A stretch of DNA of 33,841 bases from RYN-433 sp036558265 (GTDB taxonomy: Bacteria > Planctomycetota > Phycisphaerae > Tepidisphaerales > Tepidisphaeraceae). The stretch covers positions 1-33,841 of the forward strand of contig DATBFY010000558.1 in NCBI GenBank assembly GCA_036558265.1, read 5' to 3'. Made by a program: the position numbers and the translations under genes. Positions within the stretch are counted from its first letter, which is position 1, and each line of letters opens with the position of its first letter. Below the pieces are notes generated by a model that was given only the letters and a program-made list of their open reading frames with translations, had not been told where the DNA came from and did not search any database. Positions 8,129 to 14,962 of this stretch are shown here, piece by piece.

Positions 8129-8261
8129 TGACAACTCAGTAGGGCACTGTTCACTTCTTTGCTGTACACCCGCTGAATCTGATTGAAGAGTGCGAGACTA
8201 GTCCTGATCACGTGGACTTTTCGAGGTCCCGGCCTTTGCGTGGGTGAGGCCGGGACTTTTT
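8129..8261 (+). ncRNA. Possible small RNA or nuoI leader
   Basis: Inferred from a promoter-like pair upstream and a strong intrinsic terminator at the end, with no plus-strand gene before it. An internal hairpin AGTCC/GGACT (8200-8204, 8214-8218) followed by TTTT precedes the main terminator. A GATAAT box at 8275-8280, just before the nuoI ATG, would allow nuoI its own promoter, making a separate RNA somewhat more likely than an attenuator. No known RNA family recognised. Confidence 0.25.
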
Positions 8262-8265
8262 GTTT
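8226..8265 (+). terminator. Intrinsic (Rho-independent) terminator
   Basis: A perfect 10-bp GC-rich stem, GTCCCGGCCT (8226-8235) with AGGCCGGGAC (8247-8256), loop of 11 nt, followed by TTTTTGTTT. This is a textbook terminator on the plus strand, although all genes just before it run on the minus strand. Confidence 0.8.
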
Positions 8266-8291
8266 GCGCACGGCGATAATCGTCCGCAGCC

Positions 8292-8882
8292 ATGGGTAGC
8301 GCGCGGACGTATTTTCAGAACATTTTCGACAACCTCCGGTCGATCGCGATCGGGATGAAGATCACGCTCAAGTACTGCTTCCAGAAGACGGCCACGGTGC
8401 AGTACCCCGAGCAGAAGCTGACCTTCGCCCCGCGCTATCGGGGGATCCATGAATTCGAGGCCAACAAGTGCATTGCCTGTGACTTGTGCGCCAAGGCCTG
8501 CCCGGTGGATTGCATTTACATCGACAAATCCGGTCCGCGCAAGATCGACAAGGCGACCGGAATCGTAAACGAGACGGATCCCAAAACGGGCAAGCTGCTG
8601 CGCTTCGCCATCGACTACTCCAAATGCCTCTTCTGCGCCCTCTGCACCGAGCCTTGCCCGACCGACTGCATTCACATGGGCAAGCTGCACGACCTCTCCA
8701 GTTACAGCCGCGAGGATGTGGTCGTCGAGTTCGCTGACCTCGACAAGCAGGGCCTGCGCACCCCGATCCCGCTCTGGATGGAGCGCAATGAGGACAAGAT
8801 CCCCTGGGTGAAAGAGGAATACGAGCGCGTGAAAGCCGGGAAACTGGCGACGACCGCCTCCGATATTCCTGAGGTGCGATAG
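8292..8882 (+). CDS. nuoI: NADH-quinone oxidoreductase subunit I (NuoI)
   Basis: A 196-residue 8Fe ferredoxin-like subunit that passes electrons through clusters N6a and N6b in the hydrophilic arm of complex I. Two CxxCxxCxxxC motifs are intact: C60, C63, C66, C70 and C112, C115, C118, C122, each set ending with CP (CAKACP, CTEPCP). The N-terminal amphipathic part (IGMKITLKYCF, TVQYPEQKLTFAPRYRG) matches NuoI rather than a free ferredoxin. Start ATG 8292. It is not in a nuo operon: an intrinsic terminator lies just upstream, a hairpin just downstream, and no other complex I gene is in the window. It should work with subunits encoded elsewhere. Confidence 0.93.
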   Translation: MGSARTYFQNIFDNLRSIAIGMKITLKYCFQKTATVQYPEQKLTFAPRYRGIHEFEANKCIACDLCAKACPVDCIYIDKSGPRKIDKATGIVNETDPKTGKLLRFAIDYSKCLFCALCTEPCPTDCIHMGKLHDLSSYSREDVVVEFADLDKQGLRTPIPLWMERNEDKIPWVKEEYERVKAGKLATTASDIPEVR

Positions 8883-8887
8883 AGCAC

Positions 8888-8915
8888 GACCCCGGCGACA
8901 AGGCTCGCCGGGGTC
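8888..8915. terminator. Hairpin between convergent nuoI and DUF4142 genes
   Basis: GACCCCGGCG (8888-8897) and CGCCGGGGTC (8906-8915) form a perfect 10-bp stem with an 8-nt loop, six bases after the nuoI stop. No T-tract follows on either strand, so it is either a weak bidirectional terminator or a message-stabilising hairpin. Confidence 0.45.
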
Positions 8916-8942
8916 GCGTTGAACGTTCCTGAGGGGCGCCGG

Positions 8943-9626
8943 TTATTTGTTCTCGCCGGTGCGCGGCCTCTCACCGGACGTGCCGCTGGTTCCACTGGTG
9001 CCTTGGCCGCTCGTGCCTTGCTGGCCCCGGATGCGGCTGCCGGCCGTCCGGGCATTCTCACCCGCACCACCTGCGGCGAGCGCCTCGATCGGCAGGCCGC
9101 ACGCCTGCGCCACCGTGGCGATCTGCCGCGCATGCTCCTGGAGCTTGGGCAGCGTCTGGCTGGCCCACTGCTTGATCTCCGGGTCGGTGCCGTTCTGGGC
9201 CTCCTTCTGGAACATCATGATGTCCATGAGGTGGTCCTTGACGTTGTGCAGGACGAACGCGTTGTCGAAATCCTTGCCTTGGAGTTGTTGGAACGCCTGG
9301 TAGGTCTCCTGGCATTCGCCCTTGAGGTCGTTGGGCAAGTCGATGTTCTTCTGCTTGGCGATCTGCATGAGTTGCTGGTTGGCCTGCTGGTGGTCCTGCT
9401 CGAGTTGTTTGGCGAGGTCCTTGACCTGCTCGTCCTGGGATTTCTGCTGGGCGAGTTGTGCGAGCTTCACCTCGAGCATCCCGCCCTCGGCCGCCTTCAT
9501 CGCGAACTGTTTGGAGTCCGCGGGACTCTGCATCGCCTTGACCTTATCGTTGACGTCGGCGCGGGCCAACGGCGAGAGGATCATGAATGTTGCGATCGCG
9601 AGCGTCGCGGTAAGACATCGGGTCAT
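8943..9626 (-). CDS. Exported DUF4142 protein
   Basis: A 227-residue secreted protein. The signal peptide is MTRCLTATLAIATFMILSPL ending ARAD. The DUF4142 (ferritin-like helical) domain spans about residues 30-175: FAMKAAEGGMLEVKLAQLA, VKDLAKQLEQDHQQANQQL, IAKQKNIDLP and NVKDHLMDIMMFQKEAQNG. The C-terminus is a low-complexity Gly/Ser/Thr tail (GTSGQGTSGTSGTSG). The family is common in bacterial envelopes and of unknown function. The ATG at 9626 was chosen because AAGGAAG lies 7-8 bp before it and it opens the signal peptide; an ATG at 9647 would add 7 residues, and the longer open frame upstream to 9953 is not protein-like. It converges with nuoI and diverges from the GH32 operon. Confidence 0.85.
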   Translation of the reverse strand: MTRCLTATLAIATFMILSPLARADVNDKVKAMQSPADSKQFAMKAAEGGMLEVKLAQLAQQKSQDEQVKDLAKQLEQDHQQANQQLMQIAKQKNIDLPNDLKGECQETYQAFQQLQGKDFDNAFVLHNVKDHLMDIMMFQKEAQNGTDPEIKQWASQTLPKLQEHARQIATVAQACGLPIEALAAGGAGENARTAGSRIRGQQGTSGQGTSGTSGTSGERPRTGENK

Positions 9627-9844
9627 GGTTGCGCTTCCTTTCGTCATAGTGACTCTGCCGTGTCGACTTGGGGTGACACGGGAATGAGAGGGTGACTCGT
9701 GCTGCCTGACGTTTTCGGAACGGTTCAGTCGCACCTCCTTTCCCTTCCCGGGACCTATGCGCCGCCGCTCGCGTGCAACCGGGATGCCGGGCGGGCGAAT
9801 GATGGAAAAAGCCCTAAGGAGAATGTCAGACCCGGCCGCGCGCG

Positions 9845-9863
9845 AGAGACGCCGCCCGTCTCT
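9845..9863. promoter_or_regulatory. Inverted repeat before the GH32 operon
   Basis: AGAGACG (9845-9851) and CGTCTCT (9857-9863) with a 5-bp spacer sit 32 bp before the GH32 start. The size and place fit an operator for a sugar-responsive repressor, or a leader hairpin. The protein that would bind is unknown and no regulator gene is in the window. Confidence 0.3.
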
Positions 9864-9895
9864 TCGGGTACCCTGTGCCGTCATCGGGAGGACAG

Positions 9896-11344
9896 ATGGC
9901 CAGGTTCGGATCAGTTGCGCGCTGGGTGTCGCTCGCGAGTCTTGTCGTGGCATTGCAAGCGCCGGCCGCGGACGTCGGCGATTCTCCCAAGGGTCCAGAC
10001 AAGCAGCACGCTGAGGCGTATCGTCCGCAGTTCCACTTCACGTCGAAGACGGGCTGGCTGAACGATCCGAACGGACTGGTGTTCCTCGACGGCCACTGGC
10101 ACCTGTTCTTCCAGCACAATCCCAAGGGCACCAAGTGGGGCAACATGACCTGGGGGCACGCCGTCTCAACCGACCTGTTCCACTGGGAGCAGTGGCCCAA
10201 CGCCATCGAGCCCGACGGGCTGGGAACCGTCTTTTCCGGCTCGGCCGTCATCGACCACGACAACACCGCCGGCTTCGGGAAGGATGCGATGGTGGCGATC
10301 TACACGGCTGCGGGCGGCGAGAACCCGGAGAGCAAGGGCAAACCGTTCACCCAGTGCCTGGCCTACAGCACCGACGGCGGACGGACGATGACCAAGTTCG
10401 CCGGTAATCCGATCCTCAAGAACATTTCCGCCGGAAATCGTGATCCGAAGATTTTCTGGCATGCGCCGACGAAGAAATGGGTCATGGCGTTGTGGGTGGA
10501 GGTGAACGAGGACGGCAGGTCCGTGAACACCATCCAGTTCTTCGGCTCGCCAAACTTGAAGGCTTGGACCTACCTGAGCCAGATAACCGGCTTCTTCGAA
10601 TGTCCGGACCTCTTCGAGCTTGCCGTGGACGGCGATGCGACAAACACGAAATGGGTGATTTTCGGCGCGGATGGAAATTACGTCCTCGGCACGTTTGACG
10701 GCCAGATCTTTACGAAGGAGACTGGCAAGTTCCGGGGTGACTTTGGCCCCAACTTTTACGCGGCTCAGACTTACAGCGACGTGCCGAAGTCCGACGGTCG
10801 GCGAATCCTGATCGGGTGGATGCGCGGCGGGCGCTATCCCGACATGCCATTCAACCAGCAGATGGGTATCCCCACAGAGCTGACCCTGCGCAAAACACCA
10901 CAGGGCGTGCAGATGTTCAAGTGGCCGGCGCGCGAGATCGCCGACTTGGTCACCAGCGAGCAGGACGTACCGCCCGGCAAGATAGAGGGCACGCGTCAAT
11001 TGACCACACAACCGGCCGAATTACTCGACATCGAAATGGAATTCGATCCCGGCCAGCAGGGGGGCCTGGCCTTAAACTTCCGCGGCCTGCCCGTGAGCTG
11101 GGCCGACGGGACGCTGACGGTGGGCAAGGAGGCGGTGGACTTGAGGCCGGTGCAAGGAACGGTCGACCTGCGCATGATCGTCGATCGAACGTCGGTCGAA
11201 GTCTTCGGCAACCGGGGGCTCGTCACCGTCTCGCATTGCTTCGTCCCGGAGCGCGGGCCCGAACCGTTGCAGATGACGACCCAGGGCGGTGGCATCGGGG
11301 TGGTCTCGATGAAGGTCAGAGAGTTGCGATCCGCCTGGCGGTAA
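9896..11344 (+). CDS. Secreted glycoside hydrolase family 32 (levanase/invertase type)
   Basis: A 482-residue fructosyl hydrolase that should cleave beta-fructosides such as sucrose, inulin or levan. The three GH32 catalytic blocks are present: WLNDPNG (nucleophile D57), RDP (stabiliser D183) and FECPDLF (acid/base E235), in a five-bladed propeller, followed by a C-terminal beta-sandwich (LDIEMEFDPGQQGGLALNF to VSMKVREL). A signal peptide (MARFGSVARWVSLASLVVAL to PAAD) implies export. The ATG at 9896 has GGGAGGA just before it; a GTG at 9875 would add seven residues. It is the first gene of a unit with a sugar-binding lipoprotein and a permease, so the released fructose is probably their cargo. 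Which fructan is attacked cannot be told. Confidence 0.93.
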   Translation: MARFGSVARWVSLASLVVALQAPAADVGDSPKGPDKQHAEAYRPQFHFTSKTGWLNDPNGLVFLDGHWHLFFQHNPKGTKWGNMTWGHAVSTDLFHWEQWPNAIEPDGLGTVFSGSAVIDHDNTAGFGKDAMVAIYTAAGGENPESKGKPFTQCLAYSTDGGRTMTKFAGNPILKNISAGNRDPKIFWHAPTKKWVMALWVEVNEDGRSVNTIQFFGSPNLKAWTYLSQITGFFECPDLFELAVDGDATNTKWVIFGADGNYVLGTFDGQIFTKETGKFRGDFGPNFYAAQTYSDVPKSDGRRILIGWMRGGRYPDMPFNQQMGIPTELTLRKTPQGVQMFKWPAREIADLVTSEQDVPPGKIEGTRQLTTQPAELLDIEMEFDPGQQGGLALNFRGLPVSWADGTLTVGKEAVDLRPVQGTVDLRMIVDRTSVEVFGNRGLVTVSHCFVPERGPEPLQMTTQGGGIGVVSMKVRELRSAWR

Positions 11345-11360
11345 ATTAAGGAGCCGAACC

Positions 11361-12341
11361 ATGAAGCTGGCGCGCATTGTCGCGATAACTGTCCTGTTGA
11401 GTCTCCTCACCGGCGCCGGCGGGTGTGATCGCGATTCCGGGCAGTCGAACAAACCACAACCGTCGTCGCAGTCGAAGTCGAGCACTGGCGGCACGATCGG
11501 CGTCTCCGTGCTCACGATGACCAACCCGTTCTTCAAGGAGATCGCCGAGACGATCACGTCGGAGGCGAAGAAGAACGGGATGGACGTCATCGTGGTCAGC
11601 GGCGAGTTCGACCCCAGCCGCCAGTATGGGCAGGTGAAGGAATTCCTGGTCAAGAAGGTTTCGGCGATCGTGTTGACGCCCTGCGATTCCAAGGCCGTCG
11701 GCGCGGCGATCAAGGAGGCGAACGCCGCCGGAATCCCCGTCTTCACCGCCGACATCGCCTGCGTGGATCCGGACGCGAAGGTGGTCTGCCACGTTGCGAC
11801 CGACAATTACAGCGGTGGCCGCGAGGCGGCCAAGGCGATGATGAAGGGGCTGTCGAACAAGGGAAAGGTCGCGATCATCGACCACCCCGTCGTCGAGAGC
11901 GTCATGATGCGCACCAAGGGTTTTCGCGACGAGCTGGCGGCGGCGAAAAGCCCGATCCAGGTCGTCGGCGCTTATCCGGGCAAGGGGTCGAAGGACGAGA
12001 GCTTCAAGGTCACGCAGGACATCCTGACCGCCAACAAGGACCTGGCGGGCATCTTCGCGATCAACGACCCTTCCGCCCTGGGCGCATACGCGGCGATCGA
12101 GAAGAACGGCCTGGCGGGGAAGGTGCTGATCGTCGGCTTCGACGGACAGCTTGAGGGCAAGCAGGCCATCCGCGATGGACGGGTCTATGCCGATCCGATC
12201 CAATTTCCCGACCAGATCGGGCGCGAGACGGTGTCGGCGATCGTGAAATACACCAGCGGCGAGCGCGTGCCCCCGCAGGTGCTCATCCCGACGCAGTTGT
12301 ACTTCAAAGAGGATGCGGCGAAGGACCCCAGCCTGAAGTAA
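11361..12341 (+). CDS. Sugar ABC transporter substrate-binding lipoprotein (RbsB/FrcB type)
   Basis: A 326-residue periplasmic-binding protein of the type I Peripl_BP_4 family, which binds ribose, fructose or similar sugars. The signal peptide ends in LLTGAGGC, giving a lipid-anchored Cys22. Family patterns: IGVSVLTMTNPFFKEIAETI, DPSRQYGQVKEFLVKKVSAI, GIPVFTADIAC, VCHVATDNYSGGREAA, FRDELAAAKSPIQVVG, IFAINDPSALGAYAAIE and VLIVGFDGQLEGKQAI. AAGGAG about 8 bp before the ATG is a strong ribosome site. It lies 16 bp after GH32 and 16 bp before the permease. Fructose as ligand is inferred from the GH32 neighbour. Confidence 0.92.
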   Translation: MKLARIVAITVLLSLLTGAGGCDRDSGQSNKPQPSSQSKSSTGGTIGVSVLTMTNPFFKEIAETITSEAKKNGMDVIVVSGEFDPSRQYGQVKEFLVKKVSAIVLTPCDSKAVGAAIKEANAAGIPVFTADIACVDPDAKVVCHVATDNYSGGREAAKAMMKGLSNKGKVAIIDHPVVESVMMRTKGFRDELAAAKSPIQVVGAYPGKGSKDESFKVTQDILTANKDLAGIFAINDPSALGAYAAIEKNGLAGKVLIVGFDGQLEGKQAIRDGRVYADPIQFPDQIGRETVSAIVKYTSGERVPPQVLIPTQLYFKEDAAKDPSLK

Positions 12342-12357
12342 GCAGCGAGAAGCCGGC

Positions 12358-13692
12358 ATGGCGCATGGCAAGACCGGGCGGCGTTCCTGGCGGCGACGGA
12401 TCGTGGACGACCTGGGGATGGTCGGTGTCCTTGTATTGCTCTGCGCCTACTACACCTGGGCGACGTGGGGAACGCAGTATCGCGAAGGTGAGGCGGCCGC
12501 GGCCGAGGTCCTCATGGCGCTTCCCCCCGACGCGAGTCGAGGCGTCCTCGTCGCCGCACAGCAGGGGGGCGACAGCGAACAGTTCGTCAACGCCGTGACA
12601 CGCGGCCTTGCGGCGCGCGGCACGCCGGTCTTGGGCGTCGTCCGCGGCGAACCGATTGCGCTCCGCGAGAAACTGGACGAGCTGACCTCGCGCGGCACGC
12701 GCCCGTCAGTGATCGTCGCCACGCGCGAGGTCGCCCAGTGGCGCCTGGTACAGAACCTGGCAGGCGTCACGGTAATCTCGCCGCAACCCTATCGGGGTGC
12801 GGATTTCCTCACCCGCCGCAACCTCTCCGCCATCGCCGACCGCATCGCCGTTATCGCGATCATCGGCATCGGCATGACCATGGTCATCCTCACCGGCGGC
12901 ATTGACCTGTCGGTCGGCAGCCTGATCGCGCTCTCGGCGGTCGTGGCGGCGCGGCTGATCGTCGATTATGCCGGAGCCGGGCGCGCCGGGGCCTGGGGCA
13001 TGGCGGCTTGCTGCGCGGGGGCGATCGGCGCCTGCGCCGCGGCGGGTCTCATGTCGGGCGTGATGAGCACGGCGCTGCGGGTCCCCCCGTTCATCGTGAC
13101 CCTCGCCGTCATGCTGATCGCCAGCGGGCTGGCGTACGAACTGTCTCACGGCGAGTCGATCAACGCGTTGCCGGAGTCGTTCGTTACCCTGGGCCGCGGA
13201 CGGGGTGCGCTGGGGATTCCGAACACCGTCTGGCTCATGGGCGCGCTTTATGCGGTGGCGGCGGTCGTCATGTCACGCACACTGCTGGGGCGCTGGATCT
13301 ACGCGATCGGCGGAAATCGCGAATCGGCGTTCTTCGCCGGCGTGCCGGTGCGCCGTGTCATCGTGACCACCTACATCGTCAGCGCCGCATTGGCGGGTGT
13401 CGGCGGGATCGTCGAGGCCTCGCGCCTCAAATCGGGCTCGCCGACGTATGGCCTGATGGCCGAATTGTCCGTGATCGCGGCAGTAGTCGTGGGCGGCACG
13501 AGCCTGGCGGGCGGCAAGGGAACCGTCCTGGGCACGCTGGTCGGCGCGCTGATCATCGCGGTGATCGAGAACGGAATGAACCTGACGGGGGTGGGGTCTT
13601 ATCGTCAGAAGGTCGTGCTGGGAGCGGTGATCCTGGGCGCGGTGCTGCTGGATCAGGCGCGGAACCGGGGGCGCGTCCCGCGCTGGGCATAA
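12358..13692 (+). CDS. RbsC-type sugar ABC permease with an extracytoplasmic insert
   Basis: A 444-residue membrane permease of the BPD_transp_2 family. The signature VILTGGIDLSVGS is at about 176-188, and typical later blocks include PPFIVTLAVMLIASGLAYEL, GRWIYAIGGNRESAFFAGV, VIAAVVVGGTSLAGGKGTVL and IENGMNLTGVGSYRQKVVLG. The first membrane segment (about 18-38) is separated from the rest by some 108 residues (about 41-148) where RbsC proteins have a short loop. That insert alternates strands and helices (RGVLVAAQQ, FVNAVTRGLAARG, PVLGVVRGE, PSVIVATREV), much like half of a type I sugar-binding lobe. It is the last gene of the unit; no ATPase gene is nearby. Confidence 0.9.
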   Translation: MAHGKTGRRSWRRRIVDDLGMVGVLVLLCAYYTWATWGTQYREGEAAAAEVLMALPPDASRGVLVAAQQGGDSEQFVNAVTRGLAARGTPVLGVVRGEPIALREKLDELTSRGTRPSVIVATREVAQWRLVQNLAGVTVISPQPYRGADFLTRRNLSAIADRIAVIAIIGIGMTMVILTGGIDLSVGSLIALSAVVAARLIVDYAGAGRAGAWGMAACCAGAIGACAAAGLMSGVMSTALRVPPFIVTLAVMLIASGLAYELSHGESINALPESFVTLGRGRGALGIPNTVWLMGALYAVAAVVMSRTLLGRWIYAIGGNRESAFFAGVPVRRVIVTTYIVSAALAGVGGIVEASRLKSGSPTYGLMAELSVIAAVVVGGTSLAGGKGTVLGTLVGALIIAVIENGMNLTGVGSYRQKVVLGAVILGAVLLDQARNRGRVPRWA

Positions 13693-13699
13693 CAGGAGC

Positions 13700-13817
13700 C
13701 GTCGTCCTGAGTATGAGAAGGTTCTACCGACGAAGGATCTGGCCTCAATGGGACGCAATCACCCCTTCGCGGCCAGATCCTTCGGTCGTCTGAAACTCCC
13801 TCATAATCAGGATGACG
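13700..13817. repeat. 118-nt palindromic intergenic element, family C
   Basis: Nested inverted repeats. Outer arms CGTCGTCCTGA (13700-13710) and TCAGGATGACG (13807-13817) pair with one G:T. Inner arms GAAGGATCTGGCC (13732-13744) and GGCCAGATCCTTC (13771-13783) are a perfect 13-bp stem with a 26-nt loop, extended by a few more pairs. The wording 'TCATCCTGAG ... GAAGGATCT ... AGATCCTTCGG ... TCAGGATGA' is one I recall as a widespread dispersed repeat in several phyla. It lies between the convergent permease and ThuA genes and may also stop transcription from both sides. Confidence 0.7.
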
Positions 13818-13829
13818 ATTGTGCCAAAC

Positions 13830-14813
13830 CTACTTCGCCGCCGCGAACGTCACCACCTCCGGCGTCGCGGTCTTCATGTTCGGCGCGATGTCCGCCTGCG
13901 TCCGCCCGGTGATCCACGCCAACCCCGCCAGCACCACCTTCTGGAAGAACTCGCTCGTCCACACGTCCTCGCGATGCCCCATCGACGTGTAGAACACGCG
14001 CCCCTTCTCATACGGCTTCGCCCACGTGGCCGGATAAGGCGGGCGCTTGTACGCGGCTTCGCCCTTGGCCTTCATCGATTCCGTGTCCTGCACCAGCAGC
14101 ACGTGCAGGTCGTCTGAGAAGTTCGCCAGCGAATACCACTCCTCGGTGAAATTGGCGTCCTTGAGATCCTCCAGCCCGGGGAACTTGTTGTCCACCACGT
14201 GCATCGTCGCCTTCTGCTGCGATTGGTGGGTGACGAACTCGCCGCCCAGCATCTTGATGTAGGGCGTGCGCACGTCATCGAGCTTGGCCGCCGCGTCGCG
14301 CAGCATGGTCATCTGCTGGGCGATCTTCTTGTCGCCGCGGTAATTCGGGCTGTGGAACGTGTCGGACGCGCAGTGGAACCCGATGAACCCCTTCCCCGAC
14401 GCCACGAAATCAAACAGCGCCTGCGGGCCCTCCTTGGGCATCGGCGGCCCCTGGTCGTCCTTCGGATTGCGCTGCGCATTGGTCGTCAGGTCCTCGGTCG
14501 TGTAGAACGCGATCGCGTCGAACTCCTTGAGTTTGTCGGGTGTGAAGATCGAGCCGTCCTTCGTGCAGGTCACGTCGTAGCCGGCCTTGCCGCCGAACTC
14601 CATCAGCGTGCGCTCGGCGTGGGCGTACTGCTCACCGGCCTTGCGCGTGACGACCGGGTGCGGGAAGCCCGACGACTTGGTGAAGAACAGGATCTTCTTG
14701 CGACCCTGTTCCTGCTGGGCCAGCGCGCGGCGCGCGATCGGCCCCAGCGCCAGGCCCGCGCCCGCCAGGGCGGCGATCGAGAGCACGTCGCGACGGTTCA
14801 TCTGCTGGGACAT
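13830..14813 (-). CDS. ThuA-domain protein, Tat-exported
   Basis: A 327-residue protein with a twin-arginine signal, MNRRDVLSIAALAGAGLALG to ALAQ, then a ThuA-like glutamine-amidotransferase fold (PF06283): KKILFFTKSSGFPHP, AGYDVTCTKDGSIFTPDKL, FDAIAFYTTEDL, FVASGKGFIGFHCASDTF, EEWYSLANFSDDLHVLL and GRVFYTSMGHREDVW. ThuA proteins are linked to sugar (trehalose or keto-sugar) metabolism and are expanded in planctomycetes; the reaction is unclear. ATG 14813 has a very good site, GGAGGAA about 8 bp upstream. It diverges from the PQQ-propeller gene. Confidence 0.9.
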   Translation of the reverse strand: MSQQMNRRDVLSIAALAGAGLALGPIARRALAQQEQGRKKILFFTKSSGFPHPVVTRKAGEQYAHAERTLMEFGGKAGYDVTCTKDGSIFTPDKLKEFDAIAFYTTEDLTTNAQRNPKDDQGPPMPKEGPQALFDFVASGKGFIGFHCASDTFHSPNYRGDKKIAQQMTMLRDAAAKLDDVRTPYIKMLGGEFVTHQSQQKATMHVVDNKFPGLEDLKDANFTEEWYSLANFSDDLHVLLVQDTESMKAKGEAAYKRPPYPATWAKPYEKGRVFYTSMGHREDVWTSEFFQKVVLAGLAWITGRTQADIAPNMKTATPEVVTFAAAK

Positions 14814-14846
14814 TGGCGATTCCTCCGAAGGTTGGTGTGTGATTGG

Positions 14847-14872
14847 GGCAGAGTGTGTCCGATGGCTCTGCC
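14847..14872. promoter_or_regulatory. Inverted repeat between divergent ThuA and propeller genes
   Basis: GGCAGAG (14847-14853) and CTCTGCC (14866-14872), 12 bp apart, lie 34 bp upstream of the ThuA start and 90 bp upstream of the propeller start. The position suits an operator controlling one or both genes, but the arms are short. Confidence 0.25.
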
Positions 14873-14962
14873 GATGTCAAAAGGCGCCCCGATCAAACTT
14901 GCTAACGCACCGTCCATTGGCGAGTATTCAGTGGCGTACACACGTCCCCGGAGACCGCACCG

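Larger units (their letters stand above)
7917..8291. other. Gene-free AT-rich intergenic region before nuoI
   Basis: This 375-bp stretch has no credible reading frame and is clearly richer in A+T than its surroundings, especially 7950-8090. It must hold the promoter of the minus-strand small membrane protein. It also contains small inverted repeats (CCAAAT 8061-8066 with ATTTGG 8085-8090; GGGACT 8089-8094 with AGTTCCC 8102-8108), a possible plus-strand promoter, and a strong plus-facing terminator (separate entries). I found no tRNA, SRP RNA, tmRNA or RNase P signature. Confidence 0.6.

Noticed and set aside
7921..8261. tmRNA, SRP RNA or RNase P RNA in the gene-free region
   Set aside because: None of the conserved sequence blocks of these RNAs was found on either strand.
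9627..9953. N-terminal extension of the DUF4142 protein
   Set aside because: Arg/Pro-rich with no homology-like pattern; the ATG at 9626 has a good ribosome site and opens the signal peptide.
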